Of a stretch of DNA of 64,000 nucleotides, positions 8,614 through 16,463 are shown in pieces. Location: positions 56,022 through 120,021 of IMG/VR virus record IMGVR_UViG_3300044981_000204, one strand, 5' to 3'. Below the pieces are notes generated by a model that was not told the origin of the DNA, searched no databases, and saw only the letters and a list, made by a program, of their open reading frames with translations. A program made the position numbers and the translations under genes. Within the stretch, counting starts at the first letter, position 1. Each line of letters begins with the position of its first letter. This DNA is from a virus.

Positions 8614-10122
8614 CTACAGCTCGAAGTGCAGGTCCGTCCTCGGAGAAACAACTTGGAGGGTCTCTATGCAGCGAGTGGTCCCCACATACCAGACCCTTAA
8701 CTCATCGTCCAGGGACTGCTCCATGTTCTTGAAGCACCGTAGCGACATATCAGTAAGTAGTAGGACATTTTCTGCTTGTCCACCCTTGGCGCTATGGATG
8801 GTGGATATCGATATTCGGGGGGTGGATAGTAGCTTTTCGCCCCTTCGCCTAACAGCTAAGAAGTAGTCCCTTTCTACGGGCGAGATTTTGGAGAGGGACT
8901 CATGCCATATGGCGGTGGTCCCAAGGCCCAGCCCCTGGAGCTCCACTATTCCGTACTGCCTAGACTCCTCGTCCGACCTTAGCTTTGACACTAGTGCAGG
9001 AGTAACCCACCTTCCGTCCACATACTTGAGGCACGCCAGCACCTGCTCGGCCGAGCAGTCCCTGCCCCGCCTAAGATCCTCCCACGTCCTTATGGCCTTG
9101 AGGGTAGGCGACTTGAGGGGATCTCGGTTGATCGAGTTGAAGCTAAATCCTTGTTGGAGGCAATAGTTTTCTAGTTCAGTCAGTAGGTAGCCGTTGCGCG
9201 CAAGCAACATCCAGGTTCCGGACGACAGGTCCACGTCCCCCACGTCACTGTGCCAGTGGATCGCCCCCTCCTCGGGCCTCGGCTTGAACGACTGGGGGCG
9301 CTTGTGCTGCATCTTGGCTGCTATCGACTCGGCTAGTCGGTGCACTGACGCTGGTATCCTCCAGCTCTGATCGAGTTGGATCTGCTCCCCCTTCAGGTAT
9401 ATGAACGCGTCGACGTTCGCACCACTCCATGAGTATATGGCCTGTCTATCGTCTCCCCCCACAATCGTATGTGCCGAGTTGGAGGCCAACATTTCCACCG
9501 CCCTCCACTGCAGGGAGCTCGTGTCTTGAACCTCGTCGACCACTAGTAGGTCTAGCTTGGGCAGCGAACTTAGGGGAGACATGATGAACTGCTCAATCAT
9601 GTCCGTGTAGTCCCTAACCCCCCTCGACCTCTTATACGCAACCAGCGACCTAGAGAACCTCTCCAACTCGAACCAATCTATGTCCTCGCTGGCCCTCTCC
9701 CATGTCGTTCTTAGCGGCTCTAGGCGATTTCTCGCTAAACCGTCCAAGAACATCATGCGGTCGGCCGCTCCCATGCCGTAAACCTCGTCGTCCGAGGCCC
9801 CCTTCCCGTGGAACTCCATCCCTAGCATCTTACCCAACTCGTTGGTGTGCTGCCACGAGAAAGTCCTGTCCCGCGACATCCCAAGGTGTCGGAACGCAAA
9901 CGAGTGCCAGGTCCTGAAGTGCGGGAAGTCGTCCTCCGGAAGGGAGAACCTAACAGATGCACGCTGGCGGGCTTCCTCAACTGCCTTCTTGGTGAATGAT
10001 GTGTAGCCTATCCTGTGGGGCTTGATCCCGGAGGCCAGGGCCTGCTCCACGTATCCCAGCAGCCTAGTGGTTTTACCGGACCCAGGTCCCCCCACCACGA
10101 CGGTCGTCCTACTTGGGTCCAC
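8614..10122 (-). CDS. UvrD/Rep-like superfamily 1 DNA helicase
   Basis: 502 aa. Walker A GGPGSGKTTR at the N-terminus, motif Ia GYTSFTKKAVEEA, Walker B/motif II LLVVDEVQDTSSLQW near residue 195, motif III GGDDRQAIYSWSGA, and a late motif ISTIHSAKGGQAENVLLLT. Shorter than bacterial UvrD (~720 aa), with reduced 1B/2B domains, as in phage and RecD/Dda-like forms. 3'-5' unwinding is expected from the family. Its start overlaps the upstream HTH gene by 14 bases. Confidence 0.92.
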   Translation of the reverse strand: MDPSRTTVVVGGPGSGKTTRLLGYVEQALASGIKPHRIGYTSFTKKAVEEARQRASVRFSLPEDDFPHFRTWHSFAFRHLGMSRDRTFSWQHTNELGKMLGMEFHGKGASDDEVYGMGAADRMMFLDGLARNRLEPLRTTWERASEDIDWFELERFSRSLVAYKRSRGVRDYTDMIEQFIMSPLSSLPKLDLLVVDEVQDTSSLQWRAVEMLASNSAHTIVGGDDRQAIYSWSGANVDAFIYLKGEQIQLDQSWRIPASVHRLAESIAAKMQHKRPQSFKPRPEEGAIHWHSDVGDVDLSSGTWMLLARNGYLLTELENYCLQQGFSFNSINRDPLKSPTLKAIRTWEDLRRGRDCSAEQVLACLKYVDGRWVTPALVSKLRSDEESRQYGIVELQGLGLGTTAIWHESLSKISPVERDYFLAVRRRGEKLLSTPRISISTIHSAKGGQAENVLLLTDMSLRCFKNMEQSLDDELRVWYVGTTRCIETLQVVSPRTDLHFEL

Positions 10123-10315
10123 GGTCCTTTTCCTTCCTAGACGCGTTCCACTCGCCGTTGACTATCTTGCATATGGTAGACTTGCAAACGTCGAAGTGCC
10201 TCGCCGTGCTGGCCAAGCCGTGCTTCTTCCTGTATTGCTTTATGAGGTCGCGGAGGCCGCGGGTCTTGCCGTAGGTCCTCATGTGTGGCTTGCGCTCGTA
10301 TATGCCCCTGGGCAT
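10109..10315 (-). CDS. Small HTH protein, 68 aa
   Basis: Basic protein; the middle (LRDLIKQYRKKHGLASTARH, then VCKSTICKIVNGEW) looks like a helix-turn-helix of the kind that recognises DNA through the STICKIV helix. Its ATG shares a base with the stop of the primase gene and its 3' end overlaps the UvrD-like gene, so the three are a translational chain. Possibly a repressor or replication accessory factor. Confidence 0.65.
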   Translation of the reverse strand: MPRGIYERKPHMRTYGKTRGLRDLIKQYRKKHGLASTARHFDVCKSTICKIVNGEWNASRKEKDRGPK

Positions 10316-11841
10316 TAGAACGGCTCCACCTTCCCAACTACCTCCTTGGGCACGTCGAACGGCTGTGTTTGCTTATTGAAGGACCTCAGAGACCAGAGGT
10401 TGGTGCCGCGTCCCTTAAGGTTCTTGAATGTGTGGTCTGCCCCCACGTCCCGGAGCATGGACGCTATCTTCTGCCTCTTGAAGTCGGTCAGCTTCATGTG
10501 CGTCAGGAATGTTTGCAGGTCCTGCAACCTGAAGTACGTCCTGCTGCCCTCGGTATACGGCTTGCCGAGCACCACCTCCTCAAGGGATATGGCCTGCGCG
10601 CGCCCAGTGCAGAACTTCTCCACGGCCTCCCAGAACTGGCCCTCCGGCGAGGAGTCCTCCGACGCCTCTATGATGGTTATCCCGTCCATAGCGTGCTGGA
10701 CAGCCGCCTGCCAGTTCACGGCAGAAGGCATCGGCGGCATCAAGTTGAGGGACTCCATGCACTTCCTCTGGAAGCGCCTTGGGTCCTGCAGGTCCTCGGT
10801 GGCTAGCTCCATCCTGGTGCCGTCTATCTCCCAAAACCAGACCGGGGGCCTGGTGTTCAGCTTGCTTAATCCACCCAGCGTGGGGAACTTGCCGTTTGCC
10901 CCGCTACCTACGCCGAACTTCCTCGTCCTGCAAAGCGTCGCGTTGCAGTGGCTGCATATTGGTTCCCTAGAACAGCTATAGGTGTAGTCCTTCTTCCTGA
11001 GCGACTTTGAGACCCCCTGGACCTCGGAGGCGAGGAGCGGGGGACTCATATACTTATAGTTGTACTGGTCGAGGGCCCGCTCCCAGTCGTCAGGTTGAGA
11101 CAGCTTAAGGTAGACGCCAATGTTGTAGAGGCCGTTGTTGCGCGACCCCGTCGGGTAGCCAACCTGCGACAGGGCCTGCAGGCACGGGGGACCATCCTCG
11201 AACTCCGACTCGAGGACTAATTTGGAGTTGAACCACTCGGGCGACTGCCTGCACTCGTCGGCATACCTTAAGAACTGTTCGGGAGTTAGGGCGTTTCCCT
11301 CCATGTCCACGGCGTAGCGCATACCGCGGACTCCGCTGAAGTAGGGCACATTGATCCAGCTCCCAACGTCTGACTGCTCGACCAGGATGTGGGACTGCTT
11401 CGGGAAGATCTCCTGTTTACCGTAGCCGAGCAAAGACGCTACCTCACCAAGCTTTATCCTCATGGCCGAGGCAGGGATCGGCTGTCTGGAGAAGCAGTAG
11501 AGGTGGGCTCCCCCCGACTTGGTGCGGCAGACGACCAAAGGGATGTTGCTCCGCTTTAGCTTAACAACCAGGGTTCGATGGTCGAGGTTATAGATGTCGA
11601 CGTCTATGGCGCCAAAGACGCACGTGCTGTCCTCACGTATGGGAACTATGCCCAGGCCGTGGCCTCCCGCCAGGTGATCCTCCCACAGAGCCAAAGTGAC
11701 CGGGGCCCGCTTGGTCTGAGCGACGCCGACTTTTTTGCCGTCATCCCGTGAGCTGTTCACATCGTAGGTGCCGTAGGCGGTGCTCATGCCAGCAAATAGC
11801 TGGTTGAACTGTTCAGCTAACGATGTAGTGGTGCTACTCAT
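10315..11841 (-). CDS. Archaeo-eukaryotic primase (AEP) family protein
   Basis: 508 aa. N-terminal AEP core: the metal-binding FGAIDVDIYN near residue 95 and the following SGGAHLYCF (sGxH motif) near 130 are diagnostic; the arrangement is like the primases of TOTE conflict systems and related phages. A Cys/His cluster (CSREPICSHCNATLC) near residue 285 probably binds zinc. The C-terminal ~150 aa are helical, ending in VEPF, which weakly resembles an SSB-type tail. Expected to make primers for the family A polymerase downstream. Confidence 0.85.
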   Translation of the reverse strand: MSSTTTSLAEQFNQLFAGMSTAYGTYDVNSSRDDGKKVGVAQTKRAPVTLALWEDHLAGGHGLGIVPIREDSTCVFGAIDVDIYNLDHRTLVVKLKRSNIPLVVCRTKSGGAHLYCFSRQPIPASAMRIKLGEVASLLGYGKQEIFPKQSHILVEQSDVGSWINVPYFSGVRGMRYAVDMEGNALTPEQFLRYADECRQSPEWFNSKLVLESEFEDGPPCLQALSQVGYPTGSRNNGLYNIGVYLKLSQPDDWERALDQYNYKYMSPPLLASEVQGVSKSLRKKDYTYSCSREPICSHCNATLCRTRKFGVGSGANGKFPTLGGLSKLNTRPPVWFWEIDGTRMELATEDLQDPRRFQRKCMESLNLMPPMPSAVNWQAAVQHAMDGITIIEASEDSSPEGQFWEAVEKFCTGRAQAISLEEVVLGKPYTEGSRTYFRLQDLQTFLTHMKLTDFKRQKIASMLRDVGADHTFKNLKGRGTNLWSLRSFNKQTQPFDVPKEVVGKVEPF

Positions 11842-11853
11842 CGTTGCTTACTT

Positions 11854-12513
11854 TCACCTTTCCTCGTATCTTTTCAACCTGTTGGGAAGATTTTTTCCAT
11901 GGTTAATATACCAGCAGGTCCAGCAAGCACATCTACCGCTACTTGGATTTACATAGGTGTTTATTTCATCAAGTTGGTGGCCGTGTTTACATTGCTGTTT
12001 TCGTACAATTTGCTTGTGAATAGGAAGGGGTGTTGTTAATATGGCGTATGGTTTTAGCTTATCTGGAAGATTGAGGCCTTTGCTAATATAATGACAAGTT
12101 AAACACACCCGCATATTGTCTGATGGACGAATGTAGGTGTTTACCTCGTTAAATGGATGGCCTCGTCGGCAGGATTGCTTCTTTACGCGCCTATAGCCAC
12201 TTGCGCCACCTCCGCCAAGGGTCATGTTGTAACCCCCCGGAACAAACGTATTTAGTTCCAAAATCCATCGAACTTCTTTAGTGTTTAGTTCTTCACGTGA
12301 ACTTGCTTCATCAATGATCCGCAAAATGAAGGCCTCTTTTCCATATTTGCAGATAACATGGCAAAGAATCTCTGTAGCACCTATTCGAGCACGACGGCGA
12401 TGATGCTTCCACCTTTTTTTAAGCGAACCAACAGTCTGTCCAATGTACTGTTCTCCAGTAATCGTGTTCAATATGGCGTAGATGATTCCAAAGGGTTTTG
12501 AAATTTGACCCAT
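11854..12513 (-). CDS. GIY-YIG homing endonuclease, 219 aa
   Basis: The frame is open to 13086, but the upstream part only shadows the SSB gene; the ATG at 12511-12513 gives a protein beginning with the GIY-YIG domain (GIIYAIL, then EQYIGQTVGSLKKRW with its Arg). The C-terminal half has two CxxGH...CxxC-like repeats (RRGHPFNEVNTYI and KHGHQLDEINTYV), the DNA-binding modules of SegA/I-TevI-like nucleases. It is markedly more AT-rich than its neighbours and sits between SSB and primase, so it is probably a recent mobile insertion. Confidence 0.93.
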   Translation of the reverse strand: MGQISKPFGIIYAILNTITGEQYIGQTVGSLKKRWKHHRRRARIGATEILCHVICKYGKEAFILRIIDEASSREELNTKEVRWILELNTFVPGGYNMTLGGGGASGYRRVKKQSCRRGHPFNEVNTYIRPSDNMRVCLTCHYISKGLNLPDKLKPYAILTTPLPIHKQIVRKQQCKHGHQLDEINTYVNPSSGRCACWTCWYINHGKNLPNRLKRYEER

Positions 12514-12530
12514 TTGCGCCCTTTTTTCAA

Positions 12531-12562
12531 GGCGCCGCACTAGTCGACTTAGCTGCGGCGCC
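12531..12562 (-). terminator. Strong hairpin after the SSB gene
   Basis: GGCGCCGCA and TGCGGCGCC form a perfect 9-bp stem with a 14-base loop, just after the SSB stop and before the homing endonuclease start. No clean U-run follows, so it may be an attenuator or an mRNA 3' end stabiliser rather than a full terminator. Confidence 0.45.
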
Positions 12563-12575
12563 AATTCGGCCGGGG

Positions 12576-13445
12576 CTAGAACGGCACCTCCTCCTTGTCG
12601 GTGGGGGCTTCTTCGAAGTCCTGTGGGGGAGCGGACACGCGGATGCGGCCGGCGACCGCGTCGACCGAGAACGCCTTGGCCATCTTGTACAGGTCCACGG
12701 ACTGGACCTCGCCCTCGGAGACTATCCTCCACCCAAACCAGTCGTAGCTGTCCTTGGTTTGTCCGACCGTGGTCAACCGGTAGACGTGGCTGTACGACGG
12801 GGGGTTGTACGCCCGACCCTGCGCGTCCTTCTTCATGATAGTGCGCATGGTCGTGTTCCAGGTCCTGGACGCCTTGAGCTGGGTCGAGTACATGGAGATG
12901 ATCCCGTACTCCGGGAACCCCTCGTCGTGCACGTGCAGTATGAAGTGGTACGCCGTGTCCACGACGATGTCTCGGGTTGCCTCGTCGAACATGCGGCCGC
13001 GGGGGTCGACCTTGAACGTCTTTAGGATGGGGTCCGTCTCCTTGTAGGAGCACACCAACCCGCCGCCGTCGTCGCGGTTCTTCCACCTTACGGCCAACTT
13101 GTTGTAGGCGCAGGGGACAACTGGGATGCCCTCCTCGCCGGGGTACAGGGCCCCAGTGACCGTGTTCATGATCATGCCGGCCTCGGCTCCCTTGATGAAC
13201 TTGGAGTTGGCCCTGCTGACCTGGGGGCTTCCCTTCTGCAGGATGGTGAGGAAGGGCACCGCGAAGTCGTTGGCGCCCAGGTTCTGGAGACCGCCTCCGG
13301 CGTCCTCCATGAACAGTTCTGATAGTGGCCGGTCGACCTGGCCGTTGCCAGCGGCCGTCTGGAGCGCGGTACCTTGGTTGGCCGGCTCCGCCGCGACTGG
13401 CGGCGGGGGCGCGGCGGTTTCTGCCGTGGTCTGGTGCTTTGCCAT
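12576..13445 (-). CDS. Single-stranded DNA-binding protein-like (acidic C-tail)
   Basis: 289 aa. An Ala/Pro-rich leader (~35 aa) precedes a beta-rich core, and the protein ends DKEEVPF, the acidic-hydrophobic tail used by bacterial and phage SSBs to recruit partners. The core (GMIMNTVTGALYPGEEG, then VPCAYNKLAVRW) matches a common phage protein of SSB type found beside primase and polymerase. The name rests on tail and context, not on a recognised OB fold. Confidence 0.7.
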   Translation of the reverse strand: MAKHQTTAETAAPPPPVAAEPANQGTALQTAAGNGQVDRPLSELFMEDAGGGLQNLGANDFAVPFLTILQKGSPQVSRANSKFIKGAEAGMIMNTVTGALYPGEEGIPVVPCAYNKLAVRWKNRDDGGGLVCSYKETDPILKTFKVDPRGRMFDEATRDIVVDTAYHFILHVHDEGFPEYGIISMYSTQLKASRTWNTTMRTIMKKDAQGRAYNPPSYSHVYRLTTVGQTKDSYDWFGWRIVSEGEVQSVDLYKMAKAFSVDAVAGRIRVSAPPQDFEEAPTDKEEVPF

Positions 13446-13490
13446 GCTGTTCTACTTTCTCCTTCTGCTTTGTTTTAATTCTAAGAAATG

Positions 13491-13823
13491 TTAACTACCA
13501 CTGAGCAATCTTCTGCTCAATATTGAGAGTGCTTGCTTCTCCTGCTTTGTTAAGCCCTCTTCTGGAACAACGTCTTGTACGAATCCAGCCACGCGTCCAG
13601 GCTGGTATGGGGCCAACAGACCACATATTTCTGCAAATCTAGACCTAATTATGCCAGCAACACACTGTTGACATAGGTCGGAGTGCTGCCACTTTGAAGG
13701 AAACTTGATGTGTATGGAGATATCCGAAGAATCTCCGATGGTAGTCCCGTAGGCGCGGTTGGCGACTGGATTTTGCGGCGTAGTCAATGCTCCGCAGCTA
13801 TCGCACTTTTGAACATGAGCCAT
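13491..13823 (-). CDS. Zinc-ribbon-like small protein, 110 aa
   Basis: CDSC near residue 7 and CQQC near residue 51 are spaced like a zinc ribbon. The C-terminal third (EEGLTKQEKQALSILSRRLL) is helical. The gene looks more AT-rich than its neighbours. No specific function; perhaps a DNA- or protein-binding accessory. Confidence 0.6.
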   Translation of the reverse strand: MAHVQKCDSCGALTTPQNPVANRAYGTTIGDSSDISIHIKFPSKWQHSDLCQQCVAGIIRSRFAEICGLLAPYQPGRVAGFVQDVVPEEGLTKQEKQALSILSRRLLSGS

Positions 13824-13826
13824 CGA

Positions 13827-14069
13827 TTACTCCTTCTCCTCGAAATATCCAGCGTAGACCCTTCGCATCATTCGCTTGTCCTTGCCGTGGACGTGGACTA
13901 GATTGTCCGTAGAATACCAATGGCGGTCGTCGCCGGCGAATTGAACTAGGCCCTCATCCCTGTCAAGCTTAACTACCACGTGCTTGAATCGAGAGTCTCG
14001 CTCCCCTGGGGAGTTTAGCACGTCACCAACCTTCACTTTCTTATTTAGCAATGATCTGATCCTGGCCAT
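13827..14069 (-). CDS. Hypothetical protein, 80 aa
   Basis: Basic, probably beta-rich domain with KVKVGDVLNSPG and a HWYSTDNLVHVHGK segment, suggestive of a small SH3- or KOW-like barrel, but no family is recognised. Three bases separate it from the Zn-ribbon gene downstream. Confidence 0.55.
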   Translation of the reverse strand: MARIRSLLNKKVKVGDVLNSPGERDSRFKHVVVKLDRDEGLVQFAGDDRHWYSTDNLVHVHGKDKRMMRRVYAGYFEEKE

Positions 14070-14072
14070 CGA

Positions 14073-14234
14073 CTACTCCAGTCCTACCCACCGCCTAGGT
14101 AGGTCCCTAGGCTCCCCTGGCCATGCTCTCGGGAGAGTCCAGTCGTGAAATCTCCAAGCCCACAGTCTGCCAAAGGATAGGCCGATTAGGGGATGGGCCA
14201 CGAGGTGGTGCACAAGCTGCCAGAATAGTCGCAT
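14073..14234 (-). CDS. Small hypothetical protein, 53 aa
   Basis: ATG at 14232-14234 to TAG at 14073-14075. The protein starts MRLFWQLVHHLVAHPLIGL and continues WAWRFHDWTLPRAW, a Trp/His-rich pattern seen in short uncharacterised phage proteins. A weak AAGG lies upstream. It fills the gap between two longer genes exactly, three bases from the next start. Confidence 0.6.
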   Translation of the reverse strand: MRLFWQLVHHLVAHPLIGLSFGRLWAWRFHDWTLPRAWPGEPRDLPRRWVGLE

Positions 14235-14247
14235 TTCAGCTAATCCC

Positions 14248-14835
14248 TTACTTAGGTAGTGAGATCGTCGCGACCTTCTCGACGTAGATCGAGAAGACGT
14301 CGGTCGGCGTCGGTAGGCCGTCCTCTAGCCTCCGCTTCACGAAGGCCTTGAGGGTCGACGGGTGGACCGACCTGCTGTTGCTGTAGCTGTACCCGTGCTT
14401 CTTGAGCACCTCCATCAGGGCAGAGGCCTCGTCGTCCTGGCCTTTGCCAAATGGCACCTCCACCTTGTTCTTTATGATCCCATCGTTGTCCGTCTCCTTG
14501 AGCCACTCGAACGCCCTCTCCTGGTTCTCCTGGGTGATCCCGGCGTGGATCTTCTCCTCGATCGAGACGACGAACCCATTTGTTAGTACGAATTTCCGCA
14601 TGCCCATGGACTCGACCAAGGTGGGTAGGTCGCCTTTCTGCACCTTGGCTAGCTGGGACCTGGCGTCCTCCAGCTCCCTCTCCTTGTCCGAGACCAGCTT
14701 CAGGAGCCTGAGCTGCTCGTTCGCCAGCTGGGCCACCGTGGCCAGCTCCTGGTCGCTGGGGACCCGCGACCTTGCTTCTTCTGCGTCCGCCGCCATCAGC
14801 GCGGAAAGGTCCTCGCCCATGTTGTCTGCCTCCAT
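14248..14835 (-). CDS. Coiled-coil hypothetical protein, 195 aa
   Basis: Residues ~25-75 form a coiled coil (ATVAQLANEQLRLLKLVSDK and onward). The C-terminal part is a mixed domain with VLTNGFVVSIEEKI and a basic FVKRRLEDGLP region. It resembles phage proteins encoded near SSB and nucleases that may bridge recombination proteins, but no name can be given. A CCGTGTTAATAT promoter-like element lies at 14854-14865. Confidence 0.6.
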   Translation of the reverse strand: MEADNMGEDLSALMAADAEEARSRVPSDQELATVAQLANEQLRLLKLVSDKERELEDARSQLAKVQKGDLPTLVESMGMRKFVLTNGFVVSIEEKIHAGITQENQERAFEWLKETDNDGIIKNKVEVPFGKGQDDEASALMEVLKKHGYSYSNSRSVHPSTLKAFVKRRLEDGLPTPTDVFSIYVEKVATISLPK

Positions 14836-14853
14836 ATGGTTGATTGCATTACA

Positions 14854-14865
14854 ATATTAACACGG
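14854..14865 (-). promoter_or_regulatory. CCG-N3-TANNAT promoter-like motif
   Basis: CCGTGTTAATAT on the - strand, 19 bases before the start of the coiled-coil gene. It belongs to the motif family described in the findings. Confidence 0.4.
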
Positions 14866-14885
14866 GGTTTGTCGGGGGGCTCGGG

Positions 14886-15326
14886 TTAGCCCACACCAGG
14901 GCGGTTGAAGATTGCCAAACTAAGCTCGAACCAGTTGAACGGCTTCCTACAGCTGTAGAGGGGTAGCGGGAGGTCGTCGGCATCCACGTGGAACGATTTT
15001 CCCTCCTTCACCACCGAGTGGGGGGCTAGGACCACGTCCACTGCTCGGTAGAGCATCGCCTGATCGTCCCTGCGAGCTAGGACTAGGACCCTCCCCCCAA
15101 CCCTGTCCCTCTCCACCACCCACGACCTTTGGCTGGACCTGAAGTAAAGCCTCCTACCGTGGAAGATCTTCAGCTCGATCCAGACCTCCTGGCCCCGTCG
15201 ACAGCCGTTCACGTCGCTGATGCCCGTTCCCGCGACGTTCTCTATGCGGCACAAGTGGGTTAGGTCGTCCGAGAGGCCCGTTCGGACCTGTTGCCAGAAA
15301 TAGGACTCGGTCACCTGTTGACGCAT
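14886..15326 (-). CDS. PD-(D/E)XK nuclease, phage resolvase/VRR-NUC-like
   Basis: 146 aa. A conserved Glu in the first helix (ESYFWQQV), then GISDVNGCRRGQEVWIELK: Asp followed by Glu-x-Lys is the catalytic core of PD-(D/E)XK nucleases. The arrangement GxxD...ExK fits the small phage Holliday-junction resolvase/VRR-NUC group. Probably trims or resolves DNA during replication and recombination. Confidence 0.75.
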   Translation of the reverse strand: MRQQVTESYFWQQVRTGLSDDLTHLCRIENVAGTGISDVNGCRRGQEVWIELKIFHGRRLYFRSSQRSWVVERDRVGGRVLVLARRDDQAMLYRAVDVVLAPHSVVKEGKSFHVDADDLPLPLYSCRKPFNWFELSLAIFNRPGVG

Positions 15327-15327
15327 C

Positions 15328-15624
15328 TTATGGTCCCCAAGCCATGATAGCTCTTATTTCTTGGTCCTCGTACCTAGCCACGCCATAGCTTAGTTCAGTC
15401 AAACCCACCAACCGTCCATGAGAGAGCTGGTTCCAGTGCTTGAACAACCTACCTCCAGGCGGGACCAGGCACCGGCCGACCGGTCGGGGAGGTGGGAACG
15501 GCTCCACCTGGCTCATCATACCGGCGACCCGCCGACGCCAGTCGTACTCGTGGCGGCAGGACCCTGACCCAGAGCAGACTGAAGCTAGCTCTTGGGGAGG
15601 TAGGTTGCAGGTGACACAGTTCAT
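15328..15624 (-). CDS. Small Cys-containing hypothetical protein, 98 aa
   Basis: The ATG at 15622-15624 is chosen over the longer frame because GGAGG sits seven bases upstream and the start overlaps the homing endonuclease stop as ATGA. Begins MNCVTCNLPP, with a second Cys pair (CSGSGSC) that could bind zinc. The RBS lies inside the 3' end of the homing endonuclease gene. Confidence 0.65.
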   Translation of the reverse strand: MNCVTCNLPPQELASVCSGSGSCRHEYDWRRRVAGMMSQVEPFPPPRPVGRCLVPPGGRLFKHWNQLSHGRLVGLTELSYGVARYEDQEIRAIMAWGP

Positions 15625-16463
15625 ATTGCTACCTCCGCAACTGCTAAAATCTTTTCTGCGATAAGCCTTTTTCTTTCGAGGGAAGGCCCTTTTCTTCCCC
15701 AAACAGTTTTAATGAGCTTTAAGGCATTCTTATGGTGGACCGCACATTGGAATGTCGTAGTGCAGCTGCTGCTCGATACGATGTTAGGCCTAAACCCAGT
15801 CACGTTATCGACGTACTCCGTAAAAGCATACACTACTGCGCGAGTGCCACAGGTTTGAACCAATGGATGACGCCAGTCGTGTCCTCTGATGCCGATAGCC
15901 CCATCTCCATCGAGCTGTCCTCGCCAGAAATCAGCATTGAAGCTTAATTCCGGTGGAACTGTTGCATCATATGACTTCTTGGGGGTGAAACCTAATTCAG
16001 TTAAACGGGCACCTAGTTTGTGGGCAACTATCATTATGCCCGTTACTTCACCTTTTTGACCCCATCCATTGTTAGGCTTCGTGCGGATCGAATCTTCGTC
16101 CGCCCCTATGAACCTAACGAAGTTTACTACTTGATCAGAATCTTTTGACGCAAGCCAAAGTGACAGAAGGTGGGCACCATCTCGCCTATATGACAACGAG
16201 CCGTCAGCAAGTAAAAACCCCACCCAATAAGCTGCTTCATCACTTATTGGAGAATTGAAGGTGTCGTGCCGCACATTCTTGTGCTTCCAAGCAATCCTAA
16301 TAGTAGGGGTCTTGTGCAAATTACAACGCTTCGGTCCTCCTGGGTGTGTCTTCTCTAGAGAGTTGCTCCAGTATCTAAAGAATTTCTCACCACAAATATT
16401 GCAGAAGAACTCTAAATTAGGCAAGTTCCACCGCCTCTTTTGCGGAGCCCCAACTGTCCCCAA
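15621..16463 (-). CDS. LAGLIDADG homing endonuclease
   Basis: Up to 280 aa. Two LAGLIDADG-type motifs, AAYWVGFLLADGSLS and FWRGQLDGDGAIG, show a double-motif monomer. An N-terminal Cys pair (FCNICGEK) is a probable zinc finger. The listed start is a TTG inside the last codons of the polymerase; a second TTG at 16422-16424, at the polymerase stop, is equally possible. More AT-rich than surrounding genes. The polymerase is not split, so the element is free-standing. Confidence 0.9.
   Translation of the reverse strand: MGTVGAPQKRRWNLPNLEFFCNICGEKFFRYWSNSLEKTHPGGPKRCNLHKTPTIRIAWKHKNVRHDTFNSPISDEAAYWVGFLLADGSLSYRRDGAHLLSLWLASKDSDQVVNFVRFIGADEDSIRTKPNNGWGQKGEVTGIMIVAHKLGARLTELGFTPKKSYDATVPPELSFNADFWRGQLDGDGAIGIRGHDWRHPLVQTCGTRAVVYAFTEYVDNVTGFRPNIVSSSSCTTTFQCAVHHKNALKLIKTVWGRKGPSLERKRLIAEKILAVAEVAI

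Noticed and set aside
12514-13086. The 410-codon version of the GIY-YIG gene
   Set aside because: The upstream 190 codons are an Arg-rich out-of-frame shadow of the SSB gene.
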